This document shows, in pieces, positions 31,560 to 43,106 of a stretch of DNA of 64,000 nucleotides. A model generated the notes under the pieces. That model was not told where the DNA came from. It made no database searches and worked only from the letters and a program-made list of their open reading frames with translations. This DNA is from Rhinatrema bivittatum (Eukaryota > Chordata > Amphibia > Gymnophiona > Rhinatrematidae). Every line of letters starts with the position of its first letter. The first letter of the stretch is position 1. The DNA is taken from assembly GCF_901001135.1 (NCBI RefSeq), contig NC_042626.1:83127651-83191650 (forward strand), read 5' to 3'. Made by a program: the position numbers and the translations under genes.

Positions 31560-32800
31560 TAATGATATCATGCTGCACAAGGCGAGTTCAACCCGGTAGG
31601 TTCAAGAAGATCCCCTTGTTTCGCTCCACTAGCTGATTTAAGTCGGCAGTCTATGCGATGGAGAGTTGCTCTCCAAAAGGAATCTGGGTTATGTCCACCT
31701 CGCGTCCAACTTCCAGGCCAAATTCTTCCTCTTGTATCGGTGCACACATCAGTGCCTCCCATTTCGTCAGGAGATTGACATGGTAGATCTTGAGCTTTCT
31801 TCCATTTATCTGACTGGGCTATTTTATAATCCACAGGTCCAGTTTTCTCTAAAACTTCAAAAAGGTTTTGCCAGCTGGCTAATAACTTGCTTGCCAAAGA
31901 TGAGGAAAAGGACAAGGACTCTGTCCTGTGGTTGGAGTATTCTTTGAATTCTGAGATGATTGTATCTTTGGGCTTGGGATGTCCAAGGGGGTGTGTGTCT
32001 TGATTTTTTTAAGGCATAGGTGGGTAGCCTCCCCAGCCACCTTTTGGTCATTCTTGCACCCAGATAATGTAGTCGACTAGGTTCTGCCCCAGGTTTGATT
32101 CTTCTTTCCAAGTCTCGCAAACTATGTCCAAGATTCCCCTTTGTCTCCTCCCATACAGTAACTCAAAAAGTGAAACTTCATTGATCCCTGGGGTACTTTG
32201 CGGACTGCAAACAGCACATAAGTAGCAATGCACACATTTTCTCAACATTTGTTTGAGTTTCTTATTAAAGCACTCAAAGCTATCCATCTGCAGATGATAT
32301 ACTGAGGTATGCAGAGTTTTTATCTTGAGCAAGGTATAGAGCTGTTTCATTACTCTGGAAACAAATGGGGTTCTTTGAGCAGCTCAAGTCGGTGGGGGAG
32401 GGGGGGGAACCTCCATTAAGGAAGAAGCCACTGTCTGGGTCTCTGTTTCGTAATGCTACTGCTTTTGGATATCTGGTAGTATAGTCAAGTATAACTAAGA
32501 TGTACTTATTTCCCTGGGCAGTTCTCTCTAAAGGCCCCACTAGATCCATGCCCACCCTTTATAATCAGCATTGGTTTAAGCGCTGCCGGCCGCACCCCGG
32601 CAGGCTTAGTTAATTGGCATGTTGGGCAGGACTGGCAAAACAACTAGACCTATTTCTGTATGCCAGGCCAAAATAAATGTGCTAATATTCTGTGTTTTTT
32701 CTTCATCCAAGTGGCCCTCTGGGGCAGGACCTGCTGGTAACAGGATTTTGGAATTAGGAGTTCTATCCCTTCTCCCTCCAGATTTTTTTTAACAGGCTAA
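31560..32800 (-). pseudogene. gypsy integrase with zinc finger and GPY/F module, upstream of RT
   Basis: On the minus strand: C-Q-S-C-P-T-C-Q zinc-finger end near 32625-32650; catalytic-core start G-M-D-L-V-G-P-L-E-R-T-A and L-D-Y-T-T-R-Y-P-K-A-V (32555-32450); the second-aspartate region is damaged near 32380; M-K-Q-L-Y-T-L-L-K-I-K and F-E-L-L-Y-G-R follow (32350-32050); then K-L-L-A-S-W-Q-N-L-F-E-V-L-E-K-T-G-P-V-D-Y (31900-31830), the GPY/F module. Joins genomic DNA and cDNA ends. Broken by frameshifts. Confidence 0.8.
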
Positions 32801-33075
32801 GTAGGTTTCCTTTCATTACAAAATAAGGGGGAATGGGCCCTCTTTATCTTCTTCTCCGGGGACTAGCTTTCCATCCGCCCTCTGGATACACTCCTGTGCA
32901 GACTTAAAGGTCTCATCCTCCTATCGAGAAATTCCCTAGGTTACGCCCATTTTCCCACTCAAAGGGATTAGGTATGCTATTCTGGGTGGGTGACTGCCTT
33001 TTCCTCCTCCCAAGTGGCCCTGGATTTAGTAGCATAACTGTATTTTTCCTGTCAGCGTTGCCTCCAGGATTTAGA

Positions 33076-33399
33076 AGTCTTACAGGCCGATACAGTAAAA
33101 ATTGCGGGTGAGCGCCCGCTCTCCCAGTGCACGCTCAGGCCACTCTCCTGTGCGTGCGATTCAGTAAACAAAATTATTCAAATTAGGACCCGCGGTAAAA
33201 AGAGGCGCTAGGGACTCTAGCGCGTCCCTAGCGCCTCTTTTTTGACAGGAGCGGCAGCTGTCGGCGAGATTGACAATTGAGCGTCCGGTTTTCAAGCCGC
33301 GGGCCGATATTAAATTTTTTAAAATTACTTTTAACTTTGGGACCTCAGACTTATCGCCATGATATTAAGTCGGAGGGTACACAGAAAAGCAGTTTTTAC
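33076..33399. repeat. repeat with 'gccgatacagtaaaa' end and a perfect hairpin
   Basis: It begins 'caggccgatacagtaaaa'. A hairpin with an 18-base perfect stem lies at 33197-33214 and 33225-33242 ('agaggcgctaggga' and complement). The CpG density is high. Related words ('gatactgt', 'tatacagtaaaatgg') occur around the foldback at 44-45 kb. No coding capacity; probably a non-autonomous repeat family. Confidence 0.5.
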
Positions 33400-33590
33400 T
33401 GATGGCGAACTCCAGTCCTCGAGTGCCTCAAACAGGCCAGGTTTTTAGGATATTCAAAATGAATATGCATGAGAGAGATTTGTGTACAATAGAGGCAGTG
33501 CATGCAAATCGTTGTCATGCATATTCATTGTAGATATCCTGAAACTTGGCCTGTCTATGGCAGTTGAGGACTGGGGTTCGCCATCACTGT
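33400..33590. mobile_element. palindromic hAT-like MITE
   Basis: 'gatggcgaactccagtcctc' at 33401-33420 is matched by the complement of 'gaggactggggttcgccatc' near 33567-33585, and the inverted similarity continues through 'aatatgcatg' and its complement 'catgcatatt'. The whole 190 bases form an imperfect palindrome. The 'cagtgatggcgaac' end type is that of hAT MITEs. No clear target duplication. Confidence 0.65.
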
Positions 33591-34180
33591 TGTAGTCTTT
33601 ACATTACAGGTCAGGATCTTCTAAAGCAGTGGTTCTCTACCTTTTTGCCATTGTGACACACCTGATGGATAACACACGTGACACCCGGCTCATTACAATC
33701 CATGGAGAAAATTTTAAAAAAGCTTAATTATTTTTCTTGTTGAGCATGATATAAGGGAAAGATAAGAGAATGCTCTCTGAACAGAAATTACATGTATAGT
33801 AATCCTCCTGTACCAAAACACTGCCAACACTCACAGAACAACCCTACCTAAGAGAGGCAACGCTGTACATACGAGATCAGGCCCTAAAACATGAATATGC
33901 CTCCTATTAGGAAAACAGAATAAACCAGGCTGCTAAAGATCCCTTCACAAAAACTACATGCCAGCAGAATACTTCACCTCAGTCATACATGCAGACCCTC
34001 AACTAACAAAGAATAAAGAGACCATAAAGTATAAATAAAAACATGCTGACAAAATCTGAACTGGAACCTGCAACAAGCCAGAGACTTTGCATACATTGCA
34101 CCAATAGAAAAAGAGAAACATCGCCAGTTCTCATAAAACACATCAAGAAATATAAAATCAATAGCAGTAAATCCATACTA

Positions 34181-34340
34181 TTTCCTAGCATGTAGACAGA
34201 TGGACTCAGAACCAGTGGGTTTATGCTTACCTGCCAGCGGATGGAGACTGAGCAAGCTGACGTCACAGTATATATAGCTCTGTAGTGACCCCAGCCTGCC
34301 AGTATTCTCATTCTCTAGCAGATGGTGGACGTGCATCTCC
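34181..34340. repeat. DIRS copy 3 left terminal repeat
   Basis: 'atgtagacagatggactcag' and, further in, 'ctgccagcggatggag', 'agcaagctgacgtcac' and 'tatatatagctctg' are the inverted counterparts of 'gagtccatctgtctac', 'ctccatctgctggcag', 'gtgatgtcagcttgc' and 'gggctatatata' at 51390-51490. These are the inverted terminal repeats of the element. Confidence 0.8.
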
Positions 34341-35389
34341 CTATAGGGATTGCTTTTGAGCTTTTTGGAAGGAGAAATTTGAAATTCTAAATTTAGGAAA
34401 AGAAAGCCCCGCTCTCCTGTGGTGATACCTAAAGGTCCCTCCCGCAGTTGAGAATTCCTGAGGTGATTTCCGTGGTCCCTCAGAGGTGTGCCTTGGTCTG
34501 GTAGCTGGGTTTCCCAGCATGGTCTTAGCTGCTAGTTCAGCTGAAAAGCAGCGGGTGCAGGAGGCTGAGTGAGGAGGCGACGGCAGATGCCCTCTCCCAC
34601 CCCACAGCCGGGGACAGTCTCTGTATTCTGCCAGTAAGTGCTGAGCTCAGGTAAGGTTTAAAAAAAATAAAATAATTTTACCCTGAATCAGAGGGGTTTC
34701 AGGACTTCCTCTGTTCTCGGCACTCCGTACTGATGTTCATTCCTGCTTGGGTTGGGGAAATGGGCAGCCTGGTGGGTTGAGCAGGTCCTGGTGGGCTAGG
34801 CCCCGCATTTTTCTTGTATGCTGCGTGGTAGGCCACAGCAGCCATTTTTGCATGCTCTTGTGCGTGTTCTGCTGCCCTCTATAGGCCGTCAGTGTGCATA
34901 GTGCGTCGACTTTGCACACGCATTTTATGCTTGTGTTTTGGGCATACTTTTTTTTTTTTTTTTTTTCCCCACGCATAACTGTGCACAGGTTGTGTATGCG
35001 CCTTGCTACGCTTTCTAGATGCTTATTTTTTTAGGTGCATTTCATTTTTGAATATGAGCTGTTCCGACTCACATTTACCACAGTGATGGCTCTGGTAAGC
35101 AAGAAGCCTAAGCGTCTTCCTATTTGTGTTGCCTGTCATGTTAGGGCTTCTCAGCCCGATTTTGGCTTCTAACCTGTCAGCACTGCTCAGATGCTCAGGG
35201 AGGGTTGTCTTCCTCGGATGTTGCTAAACCTGGCTCTTCCCATTCTAATGATGGATTGGTCACTGCCTTGACTGGGGGAATGCCAGATCTTGGTTCTCAT
35301 TTTGACGGGCTCCTCCGCTGGTGAGGGCAATTCTGTGGGACCAGCTCCAGTTCCTTCTGGGCTTGGTCTGGACCTGGCTGCTTTTTTAG
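34341..35389 (+). other. DIRS copy 3 leader and start of ORF1, degenerate
   Basis: After the terminal repeat come a leader and, from about 35080, words that fit the cysteine-containing ORF1 start (codons for C-V-A-C-H-V near 35128) followed by a proline/serine-rich part. No frame longer than about 40 codons survives. The stretch ends where an ORF1-only L1 is inserted (35390). Confidence 0.45.
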
Positions 35390-35398
35390 GGTGGAACT

Positions 35399-36989
35399 TT
35401 TTTTTTTTTTAAATTTTATTTTTCATGCATTTCACACTAACAACAAGAATACTTGTTACAGAAATGAGCAACTCTCAGAACAGCTCTCAAGAGAACAGCA
35501 AATAGTCTGACCAACCTCTCTATTGCTAAAAGAAAATAGGAGTAAAGAAAAAAAAAACTAAGGAGCGAAAATATAGGATCAGGAAATAACGAAAAAAGAA
35601 TGAGGGACATGCCAATTATCTAAAAAAAAAAATGGCCAACTGCAGTTGTAACAATTTGACATGTGAATCTAAGAATGATCGAAGTTGAGATGTTTCAAAG
35701 AAAACAATTCACATTGTTGCAAAATGAATTGACCCCACTTAAATACCACCTCAGAATGCGTTGAAAGAAACTTTTTTTTCGGCATAGCTGGGTTGCTCTG
35801 GTGACATCGGATAAACCCATATTTTTTGCCCATAAAACAGTATTAATCAGTTACAGACAAACAATTTTAGGACATTCATTCCTACTGAAAGGCAAATGTC
35901 ACAGGAGAGTTCCTCTCTGTGAAATCTCCATAGTTTGAGATGTCTCCAAGATATTTGAAAGATTCAAAATGAATTCCTGCGACTGGTTTCCAACAGCTTT
36001 TTCTGTATGGCAAGTAATATGCCTTAGTTATAACTGGTATTCCAGCTGGAGGAATCTTCAGGACTTCAGAAATATAATTTCTAAAGAGTTCTATTGGTGA
36101 CACCAATCTTTTATAAAAGAAAAGTTCAGTACTCCTGAGGTTAAAACTTTTTTCAAAGAATTTTCTAGTTTTTCCAACTTCTTAGAATGCATTTGTTCAG
36201 ATTGAACTAAAGCTTGCTGAACTTTCTCTACCATAGTAACACGAGTATCAATAGTGTCTAGCTTTGATCCAAAAGTAGAGACTAAATTAGCCTTGGCTAT
36301 CACAGTTTGTCTCCAAAGTAGCCTTAGTCAAAGATGAAATAAAGGCTTCAAGAGTCACCAGGGCATTCCACACCATGGCTATGATAACTTCAGAGGGTTT
36401 AGAAAAACCAAATTTAACTGGAATATTCAATGCACTGCCTCCATTCCAAGCACCTTCTCCACTATCATCTCCAGGTAAAGTCAATATCTGGCTGTGATTG
36501 GGGGAGCTGCTGTTAGCAGTCCCGCTTTGTAAGTGATTCAATCTCCATTGGTATCAGAATCCGCCCTCAGTGCAACGCTGGTAAAATCCCCAGCCTCCTT
36601 TGCAGCCGCTTGAATCTGGCTCTGAGCTTCCCGATTGCCCTCATGGGGAGCTGAAGCAAGATTCAGTGGCAGACCATAGAGAAGAGGAGTTGGTGTAGTC
36701 TGCGCCCCAGGGTTAAGAGAGATGACTTCAGCCGGTGGGGACGGCATTCGCTCACAGTTTGTCCCCGAAACGGCTATCACACCTGGGCTCACTGCTGGCG
36801 TTGTGGCAAAGAACCCCTCTATCCGGGGTTGGTAAGAATCCAGCAAGGAAGAGCTGGTAGCACTCTCCCTTAACTTGGCTTTGCACTTAGTATGAGGCAT
36901 CAGTAATTAACAAAAATCAAGAAAAACAGGAAATCAGAGGGAGAGAGATCTTGCCGATCCTCTTTTGGCAGCCATCTTGGCTCCCCTTG
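35399..36989 (-). mobile_element. ORF1-only L1 unit, decayed copy (HAL1-like)
   Basis: The 3' end is a T-run at 35399-35410 (A-tail on the minus strand) and the 5' end is near 36989. The flanks 'gggtggaactttttt' (35390) and 'gggtggtattttttt' (36990) are near-identical target duplications. Minus frames 36900-36538, 36541-36287 and 36303-36091 encode an N-terminus M-P-H-T-K-C-K-A-K-L-R, closely like M-P-H-T-K-R-K-G-K-L-R at 53148, and then the coiled-coil part. No ORF2 sequence lies between ORF1 and the tail. Confidence 0.75.
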
Positions 36990-37179
36990 GGTGGTATTTT
37001 TTTCAAGACTTTCAAGCCTTTCTTCAGGCGTAGTCTTCGGTTTCCTCCATTTCTGTCTAGTCAGACCCACAGCCAGTGGCTCCTCCCTCTTCCAGTCCTA
37101 TGTTTAAGCGCTGGGGCTCGCCTCTGCTCCATGTGGGTGTTACCGACAGGAATCCAGATGGGACTGTTGATAAGGTTGA

Positions 37180-38110
37180 TCCTGGTTCACTGGAAGATGG
37201 GGAAATTCCTCCAGGGCTGGAACCATATTGTGGTTCTTAGAGATGAACTGCCGGCCCTGATTTCCCAGACCTTGAAACAGCTGGGTGTCCCTGGTTCGAA
37301 TGCTGTGTCAGAGCCGAGGAAGAATCCCATTTTGGTTTCCTTAAATAAAGCCTCTTGTTTTTTTCCCTGTGACGGATGCCATTCAGGATTGATTGATTGA
37401 TCTGGAGTGGAATGCTCCAAAGGCAAATTTTAAAGGGGGTCTGACATTAGAAGGCCTATACCCCCCCTGGATCTGGCTGTGAGAGAACATTTGCGTTTCC
37501 TCAAAGTGGTTGCTCTGGTATGTGCTGTTTCTAAGCGGACGACTATCCCTGTAGAGGGAGGAGTGGCCTTATACATGATAGAAGGATTGAAGTTATTCTT
37601 AAGCAAGCCTTTGAGGAGTGGCGATGAATTTACAGATTGCCTCCTGTTGTGCCCTGGTGGTGAGATCTTGGCTGCTTCTCTCTCAGGAGATTGAATCTGG
37701 AAGGAATTCCAGAGGGGCTATGGAGCCGCCTGCTGCCTTTTTAGCAGATGCAGGCTGTGATTTGGTGTGGACATCGCCCAGAAGAGTGGCTTCAGTGATA
37801 GCAGCCAAGCGTCAACTCTGGTTGCGAAATTGGTCAGCTGACATAGCTTTCAAAGCCAGTCTTACCAAGATGCCCTTTAAAGGCATCTTGTTTGGGAGCA
37901 AGTTGGAGAAACTAGCCAGTAAATGCGGCGAGTCTCCAGTTTCTCTGTTGCTGGAGCATAAGAAACAGTTACAGTACCCCTTTGGTATTATGAGGAGTCG
38001 CTTCTAGGATTCCAGGTATTTTCGACCCTTCAGAGGGATGATCTTTCAGTGACTCTGCCTTTCAGTAGGTCTCAGTCCTTTCGACCCTCGACAGCCTAAG
38101 AGAGGAGCAG
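37180..38110 (+). pseudogene. DIRS copy 3 gag, capsid-like part
   Basis: Plus-strand blocks: L-R-F-L-K-V-V-A-L-V-C-A-V-S-K-R-T-T-I-P near 37492 (compare D-S-Y-V-S-A-V-A-K-H-T-T-I-L in copy 1), V-I-A-A-K-R-Q-L-W-L-R-N-W-S-A-D near 37795 and L-T-K-M-P-F-K-G-I-L-F-G near 37860. They match the copy 1 gag at 13486-12900. Frames shift at about 37610 and 38000. Basic R/S-rich sequence follows to 38110. Confidence 0.75.
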
Positions 38111-38289
38111 GCTCGAGTTGTGCACCTTCCCGAACTTCCCAATGAAGGTTTGCCGACCCACGTTCCAGAACAGGAAATAGGTGATATTTCTCTTTTTTAT
38201 GGGAGGTAGGTCGAGATCACGTCGGACCAGTGGGTCCTGGAGGTGAAGAGTATGCACTAGAATTTTGTAGTATTCCTCGGGACATGTTC

Positions 38290-38373
38290 ATGGTGTCCCC
38301 TTGGACTCCCCACAGAAGAAGCAGGCATTGGAGTTCATGCTTCAAAGGCTCCTCAGACTGAGGACTGTGGTTA
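38290..38373 (+). pseudogene. DIRS copy 3 RT N-terminal fragment
   Basis: Codons for K-K-Q-A-L-E-F-M-L-Q-R-L-L-R-L-R-T-V-V align with the V-V-Q-T-L-S-K-L-L-D-L-G-A-V-V block just before the RT active region of copy 1. The sequence then stops at a CR1 type B insertion, and beyond it RNase H sequence begins. The Y-L-D-D domain is therefore deleted, not just interrupted. Confidence 0.6.
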
Positions 38374-39112
38374 ACATAAGAAATTGCCATGCTGGGTCAG
38401 ACCAAGGGTCCATCAAGCCCAGCATCCTGTTTCCAACAGAGGCCAAACCAGGTCTCAAGAACCTGGCAATTACCCAAACACTAAGAAGATCCCATGCCAC
38501 TGATGCAATTAATAGCAGTGGCTAGTCCCTAAGTAAATTTGATTAATTGCAGTTAATGGACTTTTCTCCTCCAAGAATTTTTCCAAACCTTTTTTGAACC
38601 CAGCTACACTAACTGCACTAACCACATCCTCTGGCAACAAATTCCAGAGCTTTATTGTGCGTTGAGTGAAATAATTTTCTCCGATTAGTCTTAAATGTGC
38701 TACTTGCTAACTTCATGGAATGCCCCCTAGTCCTTCTGTTATTATTCGAAAGTGTAAATAACCGATTCACATCTACTCGTTCAAGACCTCTATCATATCC
38801 CCCCTCAGCCGTCTCTTCTCCAAGCTGAACAGCCCTAACCTCTTCAGCCTTTCCTCATATGGGAGCTGTTCCATCCCCTTTATCATTTTGGTTGCTCTTC
38901 TTTGTACCTTCTCCATCGCAACTGTCTTTTTTGAGATGCGGCAACCAGAATTGTACACAGTATTCCAGTATTACGACATTTTCCGTTCTATTAACCATTC
39001 CCTTCCTAATAATTCCTAACATTGTTTGCTTTTTTGACTGCTGCAGCACACTGAGCCGACGATTTTAAAGTATTATCCACTATGATGCCTAGATCTCTTT
39101 CCTGGGTGGTGC
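38374..39112 (-). mobile_element. CR1 type B 3' fragment
   Basis: The plus-strand words 'ataagaaattgccatgc' and 'gggtccatcaagcccag' at 38374-38430 mark the antisense type B 3' end. The minus frame 38958-38773 encodes V-Q-R-R-A-T-K-M-I-K-G-M-E-Q-L-P-Y-E-E-R-L, the CR1 RT end. About 740 bases; truncated at the 5' side near 39112. It is the same subfamily as 24366-29640. Confidence 0.8.
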
Positions 39113-39115
39113 TGA

Positions 39116-39307
39116 AGAGTTCTGCTGGAACATCAATTGCCTGGGCGGTATGGCTGGCATGCTTGCAGTTCAGCCACAGGCTGTGGAATAAAGCGGTTCA
39201 CGTCACATTGGACAATGTGACGACTGTGGCCTATATCAATTGCCAGTGAGGAAGCCAGCAAGTTGCATAGGAAATAGACCAGCTGATGGCATGGGCAGAA
39301 GATCATC
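39116..39307 (+). pseudogene. DIRS copy 3 RNase H, first piece
   Basis: Codons for V-T-L-D-N-V-T-T-V-A-Y-I-N-C-Q at about 39200-39245 match the L-S-D-N-S-T-T-V-A-Y-I-N-R-Q block of copy 1. The sequence runs through a W-A-E-D-H block to 39307, where the L2 begins. It resumes in the same frame at 46981 with the H-I-A-G-K-D block. The L2 is flanked by the six bases 'atcatc' (39302-39307 and 46975-46980). Confidence 0.75.
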
Positions 39308-39459
39308 CCCCTATAAGGAATTCTAATTTTCAAGAAATGAATACTGAAAAATGTAATGAGATCGCACTCTTCTTCTTTTTTTTTTTTTTTAAAATTATAA
39401 AACCCTCAATATAGACAATAATACCAATACAAACAGCACAAGTCAAATTGTTCTCCCTA

Positions 39460-40506
39460 TCAATCCTGACATCGAATGGACCACTTTTGAAACAGTCTCC
39501 TCAACTGAAATTGATAAGATCATTAAAACTCTCAACCCTGCAATGCACCCTATTGATCCTGTTCCCATTAAGCTGCTAAAAACAATTCCTAACCTTATTT
39601 CTAAACCAATAGCCAACATTGTTAAATTTTCCTTAAATGAAGGTTTCGTCCCTGAATATCTTAAAATGCGCAACAGTTAAACCAATTTTAGAGACCCTAA
39701 TTAGATCCTGCTGATTTCGCTAATCTTAGGCCTATATCGAATTTACCCTGTTTAGCTAAAATTGTTGAAAAGGTTGTGAACAATCAGCTTGCAGAACAGC
39801 CTTCTCTTCTCTGCGCAACATGATTTAGAAGATACTATAGCACAGAAACTTTATTAGTAGCCCTACATGATACCATCTTGAGAGGTACAGACAATGGACA
39901 AACTTATTTTTTTATGTTGGTCATTTCTTCAGCATTTGATACAGTGAATCATTTGACTTTAATAGATTGAAAGAAATAGGCCTACAAGAATTGACTGTAT
40001 GCTGGTTCAGATCTTACTTGGAAAATGGATCGTATAAAATTAGGATAGACCATGCTGAATCTCATCTTTTTAAACTTCCATACAGTGTACCTCAGGGATC
40101 TTCGCTCTCTGCTACTCTTTTTTTAATATTTGTTTCCGCTCTGCAAGCTTTTATCTGGTCTTAATCTAACTTATTTTATTTATGCGGATGATGTGCAGAT
40201 TTTAATACCTATTGAAAATTCTAGAGCTTGCACTTTAAAACTTTGGGACATCTATTTAGGCACCATTAAAAAAGTATTAATACAAATGAAGCTTGCGCTC
40301 AGTGACACAAAATCTGAAATCTTATATATCTGTCCAAAACTAAGTACATTGAAAGAACTTGAAGTACGAGAAGCTGTTAAAGACCATCCTATTGCCTTTG
40401 ATGTTAGGGATCTAGGGATGATATTAGATTGCGAAGTGAGTCTTAAAAAATGGATCAGCAGTATAGTTAAAGATGGCTATTTTAAGTTTAATATTTTAAA
40501 GAGACT
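39460..40506 (+). pseudogene. L2 copy 3 reverse transcriptase, N-terminal part
   Basis: Blocks: I-K-T-L-N-P and H-P-I-D-P near 39520-39550, V-I-S-S-A-F-D-T-V-N-H near 39925-39950, V-P-Q-G-S-S-L-S-A-T-L-F at 40087-40122, and the active site Y-A-D-D-V-Q-I-L-I-P at about 40180-40210. Frames shift at 39690, 39830 and 40150. The last codons lead directly into 46233 once the L1 and one copy of the duplication are disregarded. Confidence 0.75.
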
Positions 40507-40639
40507 AAAACATCTTTTAGTCTCAAACAATTTTTATTAAGTTTCATACAACCACTGGGCTAATACAACAATGAGTCAGGTGTGGTACTGACCTGTCCCA
40601 TAGTCTACAACATACAAATTAAGAATTTTTTTGCTCCCC

Positions 40640-41721
40640 CCCCCCCCCAATCCCTACCTCACTCCCGGTGTGTGTCATCAAGAACAACATACATACATAC
40701 AATTGTTCAATGAGAGGATACAATATCTCATTAAGCAAAGGGTTAATCATTTACTACTAAACTACGGGCTCTATGCGGTAGGCTTTGTAAATATGAGTCC
40801 CAAATAAGCAAGAATGTTCTCAGACGTCTGGGGGATTCACGAGATCCCACCTGTTCCATAGACATCATGGCATGAAAGTGGTTTCTCCAGGCCCAAAACG
40901 ATGGAGAGTCAGCGGAGCGCCACAACAGCAGGATCACTTTCTTCCCCACTAAGCAAGCTTTCTGCAGAAGTAAGCAGGAACCAGGATTCCGCAATCTGAT
41001 GAGGGAAACACAGCCAAATAGAAACCACATAGGAGATAGGGGAAGAGTCACATCCAGAATATCTTCCAGGTAATTGGCTACTTTGCGCCAAAAGCTATGT
41101 ACATTGGGACATGACCAGAATACTTCTGAAAAGAGTACCCACAGCCCTGTTACATCGAATACAAGTCGCTAGTGGCGTGATAGTCATCTGTTTCGCTGCC
41201 AGAGGTGAGATGTAGGCCCTGCTCAGAAATTTAAATTGCAGTTCCCTATAGTACATGTTTGAAGAAACCTTTGCTATACGCCGAAAGCCCGCTCTCAAAA
41301 TTGAGCTAGTTACCATGAAATCCCCAACTTGATTCCAACGGGTTGTCAACAAGGAACATATATCTAAGCGCGTTGTACATCGTAATGATTTATAATAATT
41401 AGATAAAGATGGGATTTTGTCCTTATCAAAATGAAAGAGTTTATTTAACGTGTGAAATACCAAAGGCTGTTTGGACTCGGCAGGTAACGCCCCAATGTAA
41501 TGACGAATTTGTAGGTAAGGAAAGGTGTGTGCAACCCCCACCCCATACATTTCACAAAAGTCCCTGAAATGCAATAATTCCCCGTCGTTAGTAAAGAAAT
41601 GTCCTATATAAGTTATTCCTTTAGTTGCCCACAAGTGATAGGGCTGGGCCTGAGACCCTGGGGTAAAATCATCATTGCCTACTATAGGCAAGAAGTAAGC
41701 ACAGATTCTGGGGATATGCAA
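40640..41721 (-). pseudogene. L1 ORF2 C-terminal region
   Basis: The minus frame 41721-41095 includes L-R-D-F-C-E-M-Y and Y-L-Q-I-R-H-Y-I, the usual post-RT helical part, then C-I-R-C-N near 41160. After a frameshift come H/F-W-S-C-P-N-V-H and F-W-R-K-V-A-N-Y-L near 41060-41120. Together these are the C-x-x-C...H...C zinc-knuckle-like end of L1 ORF2. The frame 41051-40743 carries the last part. Confidence 0.7.
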
Positions 41722-41758
41722 CAGTTTCGTTAGCCTCAGCCAAGTCTGTCTAATCGGT

Positions 41759-43057
41759 TTAAGAAGGGCTGATTGAGTTAAAAACGAGGGAAGACTGGCC
41801 GACCGTCCCTGTAATACATAAGAGGGTGTCCTGGGTGTATGTAACAGCAGAATCTGCTCCCAGTGCAGTATAATAGGATTTGGTCATCAGCCAGTCACGT
41901 ATAATCCTCATATTACACACCAAATTGTATAAGGCCAAATCAGGAAGTCCCAGACCACCATCTCCCCACCGGGTTTTCAACCATGAAAGCGGTACCCTCG
42001 ATTTCCCACCCTTCCATATAAATCGACGCATTGCGCCGTCTAGTTTTGCCAGGTCTGTTCGTCTCACCAATAGGGGTAGATTTTGCAGGAGATATAACCA
42101 TTTAGGAAGAATGGCCATTTTAAATAGGTTTATGCGACCCCTGAGGGAAAGGGGTAGGGCTTTCCAATACGTCGGTGTGTCCTCCGTTTTTTTGAGTAAT
42201 CTAGGAATGTTTGCCCCATAAGTCTGTTCCGGGTCTGCTGGTATTCGGACGCCCAAATATGTAATGGCGTCTCCCGCCCATTGCAGTGGAAAACAACCTA
42301 TCCATTTTGTTTTTAAAGTCTCTGGGAATGGTAAGGCTGAGGATTTGGAAGCATTTAGTCTCATTCCAGAGAAGGCCCCAAATGTCTCCAATAGGGACAA
42401 TAGGGGAGGTAATGAAGCCTGTGGGTCTGTAATAAAGACCAATAAGTCGTCCGCAAATGCCCCATATTTAAAAACTTTAGGGCCAAACCGAACCCCACGA
42501 ATGGCAGGCGTAGCCTGAAGGGCAAGTAGGAGAGGCTCCAGCTGCAATAAGAATAGTAGCGGAGATAATGGGCAACCCTGTCACATGCCCCTAGTCACCA
42601 TGAAAGGAACAGACTGTGCCCCATTAGCCACAATTACAGCCTGAGGGGCTTGATACAGCATCTGTATAGCATTAAGAAAAAAACCTCCAAAACCCATCTT
42701 TTGCATAATGTAAAATAGATATTGCCATTCCACCCTGTCAAACGCCTTTTTGGCATCAAAACTTATAGCCAAATAAGGAGTTGACATTTGTTGGCATATG
42801 GTCATGGCAGTCAGTACTCTACGTATGTTAGCTAGGGCGTACCGTCGTCGTATGAACCCCACTTGATGATCCCCAATCATAGTAGGGAGAATTAAGGCAA
42901 GTCTATCCGCCAATATCTTTGCCAATAGTTTCTGATCGTAATTAAGTAAGGAGATAGGGCGATATGATTCAGGTAGTCTTAAGTCCTTACCAGCCTTGGG
43001 TATTAGTGTAATATGAGCTAGATTAGTGTGTGCAGGAAACGTACCCTGAGTTACCAA
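41759..43057 (-). pseudogene. L1 ORF2 reverse transcriptase
   Basis: Blocks on the minus strand: L-I-P-K-A-G-K-D and Y-R-P-I-S-L-L-N-Y-D-Q-K-L-L-A-K-I-L (43000-42900), D-H-Q-V-G-F-I-R-R-R-Y near 42860, F-D-A-K-K-A-F-D-R-V-E-W near 42740, then after a stop at about 42580 A-F-A-D-D-L-L-V-F-I-T-D near 42450 with the catalytic aspartates, and L-N-A-S-K-S. The frames 43057-42581 and 42547-41759 are the same domain with a short break between them. This is a well-preserved L1-type RT. Confidence 0.85.
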
Positions 43058-43106
43058 GTCCGTAAGTACTCCTGCCAGGGTAGGGGAGATTTCATCCCTC
43101 AGCGGC

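Larger units (their letters stand above)
29891..33075 (-). mobile_element. Ty3/gypsy-type LTR retrotransposon, Gmr1-like domain order, truncated
   Basis: On the minus strand from high to low coordinate: H-H-C-C zinc finger and integrase (32800-31880), RT (31440-31070), RNase H (30900-30070), purine tract (30289-30273), and an LTR-like segment starting at 30271. Integrase before RT is the reverse of the usual gypsy order and characterises the Gmr1 group. Gag, protease and the 5' LTR are not seen; the upstream edge meets another repeat at 33076. Stops and frameshifts occur throughout. Confidence 0.7.
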
